A stretch of DNA of 7,966 bases, from the NCBI GenBank assembly GCA_017454565.1, contig JAFTCS010000270.1, forward strand, positions 1 to 7,966, in the 5' to 3' direction. This document shows, piece by piece, positions 1 through 6,390 of the stretch (its first letter is position 1; every line of letters begins with the position of its first letter). The position numbers and the translations under genes were made by a program. Below the pieces are notes generated by a model. The model had not been told where the DNA came from. It made no database searches and saw only the letters and a program-made list of their open reading frames with translations. Source of the stretch: Clostridia bacterium (GTDB taxonomy: Bacteria > Bacillota > Clostridia > Oscillospirales > Acutalibacteraceae).

Positions 1-1
1 G

Positions 2-19
2 CCGCCTTTGAAAAGGCGG
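2..19 (-). terminator. Probable intrinsic terminator of the fab-acc operon, U-tract off the left edge
   Basis: CCGCCTT pairs with AAGGCGG (arms 2-8 and 13-19) as a perfect 7-bp GC-rich stem with a 4-base loop, 64 bases past the accA stop codon. The place and shape suit the end of the operon. The U-run expected immediately after the stem on the minus strand would lie before position 1 and cannot be seen. On the plus strand no T-run follows directly. The rest of 1-83 shows no gene. Confidence 0.55.
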
Positions 20-83
20 GCGAAACTTTTGTGTTGTCGATTTTTAGGAGTTTTTTTCGTGCTGTTGCCCTGGCTGCAATAGC

Positions 84-854
84 TCAATATTTGCGGAAAC
101 GATTGTAGCGAAGCTCAATGAGCCTTTCGGGATCAATTGCCTGCTTCTTTTCAAAGGTCTCTGCAATGAGGTTTTTCAGACTGTCAAAAAGTCTGCTCTC
201 TATATCCTTTGGCTCACGGATTATGCGTTCGATGACGCCAAGCTTGAAAAGATCCTGAGCCGTAAGCTTCAGACACTCGGAAGCCTCGGCAGTCTTGCCC
301 GGATCCTTCCAGAGAATACTTGCGCAGCCCTCGGGAGAGATCACCGAATAAATGGCATTTTCAAGCATCCAGACCTCATCGGCAACAGCAAGCGCCAGCG
401 CTCCTCCGCTGCCGCCCTCTCCGATGAAAATGGAAAGTATGGGTGTGCGCAGGGTCATCATCTCCATAAGGTTCTCGGCAATCGCCTGTCCCTGACCGCG
501 CTCCTCGGCACCAATGCCGCAGTAAGCACCGGATGTATCCACAAAGCATATAACCGGTCTGTGGAACTTTTCGGCCTGTTTCATCAGCCTGAGAGCCTTT
601 CTGTAGCCCTCAGGGTGCGCCGATCCAAAGTTGCGGTCCATGCGCTCTTTAAGGTTCCTGCCCTTTTCAAGACCGATAACCGTAACAGGCTTGCCGTTTA
701 TCTCGGCAATACCGCCGATAACAGCCTTGTCATCGGCAAAACGCCTGTCTCCGTGCAGCTCGAAAAAGCTGTCTCCGAATATCCGGCGGATATAGTCAAC
801 AGAGGTCGGCCTGTCGTTAGCACGGGCGGCTGTAACATGATCATACGCGCTCAT
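84..854 (-). CDS. accA: Acetyl-CoA carboxylase carboxyltransferase subunit alpha
   Basis: AccA is the partner of AccD in the carboxyltransferase that makes malonyl-CoA. At 256 residues it is the short Gram-positive form, lacking the N-terminal extension of the ~319-residue E. coli protein. Recognisable segments are ELHGDRRFADD (32-42), RNFGSAHPEGYRKALRLM (74-91), DTSGAYCGIGAEERGQ (106-121) and the oxyanion-type loop GEGGSGGALAL (145-155). The DTSGAYCG segment differs from the common DTPGAYPG at two positions. The ATG at 854 lies inside the end of accD, with a near-perfect AGGAGGTG (862-869) and a 7-base spacer, so translation is probably coupled but also independently strong. It is the last gene of the cluster here, followed by a hairpin at 2-19. 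Confidence 0.97.
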   Translation of the reverse strand: MSAYDHVTAARANDRPTSVDYIRRIFGDSFFELHGDRRFADDKAVIGGIAEINGKPVTVIGLEKGRNLKERMDRNFGSAHPEGYRKALRLMKQAEKFHRPVICFVDTSGAYCGIGAEERGQGQAIAENLMEMMTLRTPILSIFIGEGGSGGALALAVADEVWMLENAIYSVISPEGCASILWKDPGKTAEASECLKLTAQDLFKLGVIERIIREPKDIESRLFDSLKNLIAETFEKKQAIDPERLIELRYNRFRKY

Positions 855-1731
855 CGGAAGCCACCTCCTCTGAATCTGTTTCTGTGTGCAGCCTTATAAG
901 CTTTGCAAGAGTCTCTTTCATGTCCTTGCGCTGCACGACTGCGTCTATAAATCCTTTTTCAAGAAGGAACTCGGCGGACTGGAAATCCTTCGGAAGCTTC
1001 TGGCGTATAGTCTGCTCGATAACTCTGGGGCCTGCAAAACCGATAAGCGCTTTCGGCTCAGAAAGTATTATGTCACCCTCCATGGCAAAGCTTGCGGTAA
1101 CGCCGCCTGTGGTGGGGTCGGTAAGCACTGTTATATACAGAAGTCCGGCATCGCTGTGACGCTTCACTGCGCCGCTGGTCTTGGCCATCTGCATAAGGGA
1201 AAGTATGCCCTCCTGCATTCTGGCGCCGCCGGAAACCGTAAAGATTATCACCGGCAGCCTGTGAAGAGTGGCATATTCAAATGCTCTGGTTATCTTTTCG
1301 CCGGTAACGGTACCCATAGAACCCATCATAAACTGGGAATTCATAACGGCAATGACGGTACTTTCACCGCATATTTTTCCTATGCCTGTAATGACCGACT
1401 CATTTTCGCCGCTGCTGAGCTTGGCGCTCTTGAGTTTCTTGTCATAGTCCGGAAAATCGATCTTGTTCACCGAAGTCATTTCGGCGTCCATCTCTGTGAA
1501 AGTATCCTCGTCCACTGTCATTTCCACCCGCTGACGCGCCGCAATGCGGAAATGATAGTTACAGCCCGGGCAGACCTTATGGTTATCCATAAGATCAGAC
1601 GACAATATCGCATTCTTGCATACCGGGCATTTTATCCAAAGCTCCTCAGGAACGTAGGGATGGTTCTCCGCAAAGCCGCCCTGATTTTCAAGCTCATTTT
1701 TCGGTTTCAGAAAATTAAAAAAATCCGGCAA
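841..1731 (-). CDS. accD: Acetyl-CoA carboxylase carboxyltransferase subunit beta (TTG start)
   Basis: AccD and AccA form the A2B2 carboxyltransferase that moves CO2 from carboxybiotin to acetyl-CoA. The 296 residues match the family. An N-terminal four-cysteine zinc ribbon (CPVC at 35-38, CPGC at 54-57) is followed by the crotonase-fold carboxyltransferase domain, with SGGARMQEG (167-175) and DPTTGGVTASFA (205-216). The start is a TTG at 1731: an in-frame TAA at 1735-1737 excludes any upstream start, and AGGTG at 1738-1742 gives a 6-base spacer. This is a weaker site than those of the neighbours, so expression may be tuned down or coupled. The 3' end overlaps accA by 14 bases, as expected for two subunits needed in equal amounts. 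Confidence 0.96.
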   Translation of the reverse strand: MPDFFNFLKPKNELENQGGFAENHPYVPEELWIKCPVCKNAILSSDLMDNHKVCPGCNYHFRIAARQRVEMTVDEDTFTEMDAEMTSVNKIDFPDYDKKLKSAKLSSGENESVITGIGKICGESTVIAVMNSQFMMGSMGTVTGEKITRAFEYATLHRLPVIIFTVSGGARMQEGILSLMQMAKTSGAVKRHSDAGLLYITVLTDPTTGGVTASFAMEGDIILSEPKALIGFAGPRVIEQTIRQKLPKDFQSAEFLLEKGFIDAVVQRKDMKETLAKLIRLHTETDSEEVASDERV

Positions 1732-1747
1732 TTCTTACACCTGCCTG

Positions 1748-1778
1748 TTTTCATAATGATGATACTTGTGTATGAAAA
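1748..1778 (-). other. AT-rich inverted repeat in the accC-accD gap
   Basis: A perfect 8-bp inverted repeat, TTTTCATA and TATGAAAA (arms 1748-1755 and 1771-1778), spans a 15-base loop. It fills most of the 62-base gap. The stem is A-U rich and would be weak as RNA; no U-run follows it as a terminator would need. It may be a protein-binding or processing site, or chance. Confidence 0.3.
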
Positions 1779-1793
1779 AGTTCATCGGAAATT

Positions 1794-3152
1794 TTATCCC
1801 TTTTTCTTTTCCGCCCGCAGACGGCGCTCTTCCATGAAGTTGGTGGTATATTCTCCCGAAACAAATTCGGCATCGGAAAGGATATCTATATGAAGATCAC
1901 GGTTGTGCTTTATGCCGTTGATGGTCAGCTCACTGAGAGCCATTTTCATCTTGCGGATGGCAAGCTCTCTTGAACGCGCCTGAACGATCAGCTTGCCGAT
2001 CATGGAATCATAATACGGCGGTACCGTATAATTCTGGTAGATAGCCGTGTCAAAGCGCACACAGGGGCCGCCGGGAATATGTATGAAATCCAGAGTTCCG
2101 CAGCTCGGCCGGAAGTTATGCTCGGCATCCTCGGCATTGATACGGCACTCAATGGCGTTACCGTGAAGGTATACCCTGTCCTGTGTTACCGTAAGCTTGG
2201 CGCCCGACGCAATTCTTATCATCCACTGCACGATGTCGATACCCACCACCATTTCGGTAACTGGATGCTCGACCTGCAGACGGGTATTCATCTCCATGAA
2301 ATAGAAATTCTTGTCCTTGTCAAGCAGAAACTCTACGGTTCCAGCATTTTCATAGTTTACTGCCTTTGCGGCCTTTGCAGCAGCCGCCATCATTCTTTTG
2401 CGCAGCTCGGGAGTGATAGCCGGAGAGGGGCATTCCTCGATAAGCTTCTGGTTTTTCCTCTGTACTGAGCACTCGCGCTCACCCAGACATACAACGTTGC
2501 CGTATTTGTCACAAAGAAGCTGCATCTCGATGTGCTTGACAGGTGTGAGGAACTTCTCCATATAAACGGCACCGTCACCGAATGCGCTCTGTGCCTCCGC
2601 CCTTGCAGACATGAAAGCATTGTCAAAATCCTCTATGCGGTCAACTCGGCGTATGCCTCTGCCGCCGCCGCCGGAACGCGCCTTTACAAGCAGCGGAAAA
2701 CCTATCTCCGCAGCCTTTTCTCTGGCTTCGTTTATATCGTCGATAACATCGCTTCCGGGTGTGACCGGTACGCCGGCCTCTTTCATGGTCTTGCGGGCTG
2801 CATCCTTGTCACCGAGACGCTCTATCATTGCCGACGACGGCCCGATGAATTCAATGTTGCACTTTTCGCAGAGCGACACGAATTTTGCGTTTTCGGATAG
2901 CAGGCCGTAACCCGGATGTATGGCCTGAGCGCCCGATACCACGGCAGCTTCAAGTATAGCCGCCATATTAAGGTAGCTGTCAGCCACCTGAGGTCCGCCT
3001 ATACAATAGCTTTCGTCAGCCATGCTGACGTGGAGAGCATCCTTATCCGCCTGAGAATAGACCGCAACGGTCGAAATTCCCATTTCGCGGCATGCGCGGA
3101 TTATTCTTACTGCTATTTCGCCCCTGTTGGCGATAAGTATTTTAGAAAACAA
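1794..3152 (-). CDS. accC: Biotin carboxylase subunit of acetyl-CoA carboxylase (TTG start)
   Basis: AccC uses ATP and bicarbonate to carboxylate the biotin on AccB, the first half-reaction of malonyl-CoA synthesis. From TTG at 3152 the protein has 452 residues and begins MFSKILIANRGEIA, aligning residue for residue with the E. coli start (NRGEIA beginning at residue 9). It shows the biotin carboxylase N-terminal domain, the ATP-grasp Gly-rich loop SGGGGRG (about 160-166), and the signature EMNTRLQVEHPVTE (about 287-300) with the catalytic Glu, Asn and Arg. The frame opens further to GTG at 3194, adding MNKTPPTAVGGGHS, but that segment is palindrome sequence and not family sequence. The gene follows fabZ and precedes accD by 62 bases. 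A closely related alternative, pyruvate carboxylase, is excluded by length and context. Confidence 0.96.
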   Translation of the reverse strand: MFSKILIANRGEIAVRIIRACREMGISTVAVYSQADKDALHVSMADESYCIGGPQVADSYLNMAAILEAAVVSGAQAIHPGYGLLSENAKFVSLCEKCNIEFIGPSSAMIERLGDKDAARKTMKEAGVPVTPGSDVIDDINEAREKAAEIGFPLLVKARSGGGGRGIRRVDRIEDFDNAFMSARAEAQSAFGDGAVYMEKFLTPVKHIEMQLLCDKYGNVVCLGERECSVQRKNQKLIEECPSPAITPELRKRMMAAAAKAAKAVNYENAGTVEFLLDKDKNFYFMEMNTRLQVEHPVTEMVVGIDIVQWMIRIASGAKLTVTQDRVYLHGNAIECRINAEDAEHNFRPSCGTLDFIHIPGGPCVRFDTAIYQNYTVPPYYDSMIGKLIVQARSRELAIRKMKMALSELTINGIKHNRDLHIDILSDAEFVSGEYTTNFMEERRLRAEKKKG

Positions 3153-3159
3153 GCTGTGA

Positions 3160-3168
3160 CCCCCTCCC
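3160..3168 (-). promoter_or_regulatory. Shine-Dalgarno of accC that selects the TTG start at 3152
   Basis: On the minus strand the purine run GGGAGGGGG is followed by TCACAGC and then TTG. The spacing to TTG is 7-10 bases, ideal for initiation. The alternative GTG 14 codons upstream (3194) has no comparable site. This decides the start of accC. Confidence 0.8.
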
Positions 3169-3190
3169 ACCGCCGTCGGCGGTGTTTTAT
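3168..3190. repeat. Compact GC-rich perfect palindrome with adjoining T/A tract in the fabZ-accC gap
   Basis: A perfect 7-bp inverted repeat, CACCGCC-GTC-GGCGGTG, occupies 3168-3184, followed on the plus strand by TTTTAT. It is far more GC-rich than the surrounding spacer. On the plus strand it has the form of an intrinsic terminator, but no plus-strand gene precedes it. On the transcribed (minus) strand its last arm directly abuts the accC Shine-Dalgarno. Its in-frame translation reads KTPPTAVGGG, the kind of low-information peptide produced by interspersed palindromic repeats. Membership of a dispersed repeat family is inference. Confidence 0.55.
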
Positions 3191-3274
3191 TCACTATTCA
3201 TCTGCCTGTCAGACATTCTGTCCGATGCATTTTATTAAACAACAATCAGGAACCGATCGAATACGAAGTGCAGA

Positions 3275-3712
3275 TCACATTGCACCCTCGACCTTTTCCC
3301 TTGGGATAAGAGCAAACGAGAATTCGGCAGAAACCGCTAACTTGCCGTTGACATAGCCCTTGCCCTCTACAAAGTAGAATACGCTCCTGTTCCTGACAAG
3401 CTCGCACTTTATCTCAAGGGTATCGCCGGGGAGCACCTTCTGCTTGAACTTCGCCTTTTCAATGCCTGCAAAGAAAGGAATGCTCTTTGCCGAAACCTCC
3501 GCAATTATTACGGAGCTTGCCTGTGCCATCATTTCGCAGAGAATAACACCCGGCACCACAGGATTTCCCGGAAAATGACCGTCAAGGAACCACTCGTCGC
3601 CTTTAATATATTTCTTGCCCTCACAGGTGTTCTCACCTGTTTTTGTTGCTTCATCTATAAGAAGCATGGAATTTCTGTGAGGGATAATGCTTTCAAGCTC
3701 TTTTTTGTTCAT
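3275..3712 (-). CDS. fabZ: (3R)-hydroxyacyl-ACP dehydratase
   Basis: This hot-dog-fold enzyme removes water from 3-hydroxyacyl-ACP to give trans-2-enoyl-ACP. The 145 residues match the FabZ family. The conserved PHRNSMLLID segment (11-20) precedes the helix signature GHFPGNPVVPGVILCE with catalytic His46 and Glu60; the Glu marks FabZ rather than FabA, which uses Asp. FabZ does not isomerise to the cis-3-enoyl intermediate, so unsaturated fatty acids would need another enzyme such as FabM, or a bifunctional FabZ homologue as in Enterococcus. The ATG at 3712 follows AAGGAG (3722-3727) by 9 bases. A 122-base gap separates it from accC. Confidence 0.97.
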   Translation of the reverse strand: MNKKELESIIPHRNSMLLIDEATKTGENTCEGKKYIKGDEWFLDGHFPGNPVVPGVILCEMMAQASSVIIAEVSAKSIPFFAGIEKAKFKQKVLPGDTLEIKCELVRNRSVFYFVEGKGYVNGKLAVSAEFSFALIPREKVEGAM

Positions 3713-3731
3713 AACATTATTCTCCTTATCC

Positions 3732-3756
3732 GTTGAAAGGGAAATACTCCCTCAAC
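3732..3756 (-). other. Stem-loop in the accB-fabZ gap, just upstream of the fabZ ribosome binding site
   Basis: In the transcript GTTGAGGGA pairs with TCCC plus TCAAC, giving 9 base pairs with a 2-base bulge and a 5-base loop (arms 3748-3756 and 3732-3742 on the plus strand). It ends four bases before the fabZ Shine-Dalgarno AAGGAG (3722-3727), so the binding site stays free. There is no U-run after it. A smaller stem, CCGGA with TCCGG, lies nearer accB (3779-3795). A role in mRNA end protection or processing between accB and fabZ is inference. Confidence 0.5.
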
Positions 3757-3808
3757 TCCTATTTTCTGAAGAAATCAACCGGATAATTTTTCCGGACCAA
3801 AAGCAGCC

Positions 3809-4273
3809 TTATTTTATCATAAACAATGTCTGACCGTATTCTACGACCTGACCGTTATCTACGCATACGGCAGTGATCTCGCCGCTCTGCTCGGCCGTTA
3901 CCTCGTTCATCAGCTTCATAGCCTCTACAAGGCAAAGCACATCGCCCTTGTTCACCTTTGAGCCGACTGTTACATAAGGCTCCTGATCGGGTGACGGAGC
4001 TGCATAGAACACACCCACCATGGGTGAAGCTATGGGCGTACCCTCATTCTCCTGCTTTTCGGCCTCGTGGATAAACGGCGTGGGCACAGCAGGGAGCTTT
4101 TCTGCGGCTGCCTGCTCAGCAGCGAACACAGGTGCAGTCTCACATACAGGCGCCTTGCCGTATTTCTGAGCGATCGTCAGCACCTCACCGCTTTCGCTTA
4201 TCAGCTCGAGCTTTGTAGCCTTTGAATCGTCAAAGGCCTTCAGCAGCTCTTTTATTTCTTCTACACTATACAT
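3809..4273 (-). CDS. accB: Biotin carboxyl carrier protein of acetyl-CoA carboxylase
   Basis: AccB carries the biotin that shuttles CO2 between biotin carboxylase (AccC) and carboxyltransferase (AccA/AccD). The 154 residues show the usual plan: a short helical N-terminal region (1-35), a flexible Ala/Pro/Glu-rich linker (about 40-80), and a C-terminal biotinyl domain (81-154). The biotinylation motif is EAMKLMNEV with target Lys120, 34 residues from the C-terminus as in other BCCPs. Within an operon that also has accC, accD and accA, it is the BCCP of acetyl-CoA carboxylase rather than a decarboxylase subunit. The ATG at 4273 follows GGGGAG (4281-4286) at a 7-base spacing. Modification requires a biotin-protein ligase encoded elsewhere. 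Confidence 0.97.
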   Translation of the reverse strand: MYSVEEIKELLKAFDDSKATKLELISESGEVLTIAQKYGKAPVCETAPVFAAEQAAAEKLPAVPTPFIHEAEKQENEGTPIASPMVGVFYAAPSPDQEPYVTVGSKVNKGDVLCLVEAMKLMNEVTAEQSGEITAVCVDNGQVVEYGQTLFMIK

Positions 4274-4294
4274 TGAAGATCTCCCCTAAGTTCA

Positions 4295-5512
4295 TTATTT
4301 ACGGAATGCAAGACAAGCGTTGTGCCCGCCGAAGCCGAAAGTAGTGGAAAGCGCCATGCTGACGTCGGCCTGTACCGCCTTATTCGGTGTGTAGTTAAGA
4401 TCGCACTCCGGGTCAGGCTCTTTATATCCTATTGTGGGCGGAATGATACCCTCGCGCATTGCCATGATAGCTGCAATAGCCTCTACTGCGCCGGTAGCGC
4501 CCAGCATGTGGCCTGTCATGGATTTTGTTGAACTGATGTGAGCCTTGTATGCCTCCTCACCGAGAGCGATCTTGAATATCTTGGTTTCGGTGGAGTCGTT
4601 CATGGGTGTGCTTGTGCCGTGAGCGTTTATGTAAAGCGACTCGCCCTTGACATAGTTTGCCTCTTCAAGAGCCTGGGTGACGCACCTTGAAGCAACTATT
4701 GCCTCCGGGTCGGGAGCTGTGATATGGTGAGCATCACAGGTATTGCCATAGCCGCATACCTCAGCGTATATCTTTGCACCTCTTGCAACGGCATGCTCGT
4801 ACTCTTCAAGCACCAGCATAGCGGCTCCTTCACCAAGAACAAAGCCGCTTCTGCGCTTGTCAAACGGAATGGAAGCGTTTTCAGGATCTTCGCTCATGGT
4901 AAGAGCCTTGCAGCTTGTGAAGCCCTTTATAGCAAGGGGATGGAGAGCAGCCTCTGCACCGCCTGCGATCACAGCATCCGCAAAGCCGAACTTTATAGCC
5001 CTGTAAGCCTCGCCGATAGCGTGTGTGGATGTAGAGCAGGCTGTAACGACCGGCAGACACGGACCCTGAGCGTTGTGCCTGATGGCAATGTTTCCGGAAG
5101 CGATATTGCTTATCATCATGGGAATGAAGAAAGGCGAGATGTTCTTGTCAGTGTACATGTTTATGCTCTGCTCATAAAAGGTAATGATACCGCCTACACC
5201 GGAGCCTGCATAAACACCGAAGCGTTCAGGCTCTATCTGACCCTTGATAGCACTGTCATTCACTGCCTGATCGGCAGCCGCAATAGCATACTGGGTGTAG
5301 AGATCCATCCTGCGGCACTCTCTTTTTTCAATGTATTCGGTAGGATCGAAGTCCTTGACCTCTGCAACGACCTTTGCCTTGGTAAGGCCGGGGTCGTACT
5401 TTGTAACCAATGTAATGCCGCTCCTGCCGTTTTTCAGCGCATCCCAGGTGGCCTCTGCCGTATTGCCCACAGGAGTAACCGCGCCTATACCTGTCACTAC
5501 AACTCTTTTCAT
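4295..5512 (-). CDS. fabF: Beta-ketoacyl-ACP synthase II (KAS II)
   Basis: It condenses acyl-ACP with malonyl-ACP and releases CO2, driving chain elongation. The 405 residues match the usual ~410. The N-terminus MKRVVVTGIGAVTPVG is canonical. The thiolase-fold active site is complete: nucleophile Cys159 in TACSTS, His298 in NAHGTSTP and His335 in STKSMTGHMLGATGAVE, with the C-terminal GFGGHNA loop. Cys-His-His identifies an elongating KAS rather than KAS III (Cys-His-Asn). The ATG at 5512 is forced, because an in-frame TGA lies three codons upstream (5522-5524). The purine-rich AAGGAAGGA is 12-13 bases from the start, a rather long spacer. accB follows after 21 bases. As the only elongating KAS here it may cover all chain lengths, unless another copy exists elsewhere. 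Confidence 0.98.
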   Translation of the reverse strand: MKRVVVTGIGAVTPVGNTAEATWDALKNGRSGITLVTKYDPGLTKAKVVAEVKDFDPTEYIEKRECRRMDLYTQYAIAAADQAVNDSAIKGQIEPERFGVYAGSGVGGIITFYEQSINMYTDKNISPFFIPMMISNIASGNIAIRHNAQGPCLPVVTACSTSTHAIGEAYRAIKFGFADAVIAGGAEAALHPLAIKGFTSCKALTMSEDPENASIPFDKRRSGFVLGEGAAMLVLEEYEHAVARGAKIYAEVCGYGNTCDAHHITAPDPEAIVASRCVTQALEEANYVKGESLYINAHGTSTPMNDSTETKIFKIALGEEAYKAHISSTKSMTGHMLGATGAVEAIAAIMAMREGIIPPTIGYKEPDPECDLNYTPNKAVQADVSMALSTTFGFGGHNACLAFRK

Positions 5513-5548
5513 ATTGCTTTGTCATCCTTCCTTAATATATAGGGGATC

Positions 5549-5608
5549 TGAGGACTGCGCCCTCAACGATAAACTTTTCTGTTCCCTGCCGCAATACGTC
5601 CGGGAACA
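5549..5608 (-). other. Two RNA hairpins in the fabG-fabF intergenic gap
   Basis: The 113-base gap after fabG contains two inverted repeats in the transcript. The first pairs TGTTCCC with GGGAACA (arms 5580-5586 and 5602-5608) as a perfect 7-bp stem with a 15-base loop, extendable by three A-U pairs past one mismatch. The second pairs TGAGG with CCTCA (arms 5549-5553 and 5561-5565) around a 7-base loop. Neither is followed by a U-run, so neither looks like an intrinsic terminator. They may affect mRNA processing or stability; function is inference. Confidence 0.45.
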
Positions 5609-5625
5609 AAAATCAGATAACATTA

Positions 5626-6372
5626 TCAAATAGCCATGCCGCCGTCGACTCTGATGACCTCGCCCGTGATGTAGGAGGCCTCGTCGCTTGCAAGGAATGC
5701 CGCCGTGTTTGCGATATCCTCAACCATGCCGGCTCTCTTCATGGGAATGGCTGCCAGAGCTGCTTCCCTTGCCTTTTCGGGCATACCGTCCGTCATGTCG
5801 GTCTTGATGAAACCGGGAGCGATAGCGTTGGCAGTTACGTTCCTTGAGCCAAGCTCCTTTGCCACCGACTTTGTAAGACCTATAAGTCCGGCCTTTGCGG
5901 AAGCGTAGTTAGCCTGACCTGCGTTGCCGTTTATACCCACGATAGAGGAAATGTTGATGATCCTTCCTCTTCTCTTCTTCATAAAGTGCTGATAGATATT
6001 CTTTGTCATGTTGAAGGCGCCCTTGAGATTAACGCTGATGACTGCATCGAAATCGGCTTCCTTCATAGAAAGGATAAGTCCGTCCCTTACGATGCCTGCG
6101 TTGTTCACCAGGATATGCACCTCGCCGAACTCTGCGATTATCTCGTCAATGACCTGCTTTGAAGCCTCGAAATCGGCAACATTGCAGTTGTATGCCTTTA
6201 CCTTTACACCCTTTTCCTCCAGTTCTCTGACAGTCTCGTCAGCCTTATCGCCGTCGTTGAAGTGCAGGAACGCAATATTTGCTCCAAGCTCTGCAAACTT
6301 CAGAGCTATGCCCTTGCCTATTCCTCTTGATGCGCCTGTGATTATCGCTGTTTTTCCTGTAAGCTCAAACAT
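5626..6372 (-). CDS. fabG: 3-oxoacyl-ACP reductase (SDR family)
   Basis: It performs the NADPH-dependent reduction of 3-oxoacyl-ACP to (R)-3-hydroxyacyl-ACP, the first reductive step of each elongation round. The 248 residues form a complete classical short-chain dehydrogenase: the cofactor motif TGASRGIG (12-19), NNAG (90-93), and the catalytic tetrad Asn115, Ser143, Tyr156 and Lys160 in the order NLKG, NISS, YASAK. The C-terminus DGGMAI is typical of FabG. The ATG at 6372 gives the standard start MFELTGKTAIITG, but its ribosome binding site is weak: only GGGG at 6380-6383 with a 7-base spacer. With the fabD stop only 18 bases upstream, translation may be coupled to fabD. Position between fabD and fabF supports the fatty-acid role over other SDR reductases. 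Confidence 0.97.
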   Translation of the reverse strand: MFELTGKTAIITGASRGIGKGIALKFAELGANIAFLHFNDGDKADETVRELEEKGVKVKAYNCNVADFEASKQVIDEIIAEFGEVHILVNNAGIVRDGLILSMKEADFDAVISVNLKGAFNMTKNIYQHFMKKRRGRIINISSIVGINGNAGQANYASAKAGLIGLTKSVAKELGSRNVTANAIAPGFIKTDMTDGMPEKAREAALAAIPMKRAGMVEDIANTAAFLASDEASYITGEVIRVDGGMAI

Positions 6373-6390
6373 TACTTTACCCCGACACCA

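Noticed and set aside
886..1893. A 335-codon open frame on the plus strand antisense to accD
   Set aside because: It lies wholly opposite accD and the end of accC, has a composition typical of an antisense shadow (many His, Cys and Arg), no recognisable domain, and accD is certain.
3168..3191. Plus-strand intrinsic terminator (stem plus TTTTATT)
   Set aside because: The shape fits, but no plus-strand gene or promoter exists upstream, so I list it as a palindromic repeat. An effect on antisense transcription cannot be excluded.
5328..5525. A minus-strand open frame starting with ATG closer to the fabF Shine-Dalgarno
   Set aside because: It is in a different frame from FabF and encodes a basic, featureless peptide; the fabF frame with MKRVVVTG is clearly the gene.
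4724..5542. A 272-codon open frame on the plus strand antisense to fabF
   Set aside because: It is the shadow of a highly conserved fabF; no family features and no sensible context for a plus-strand gene.
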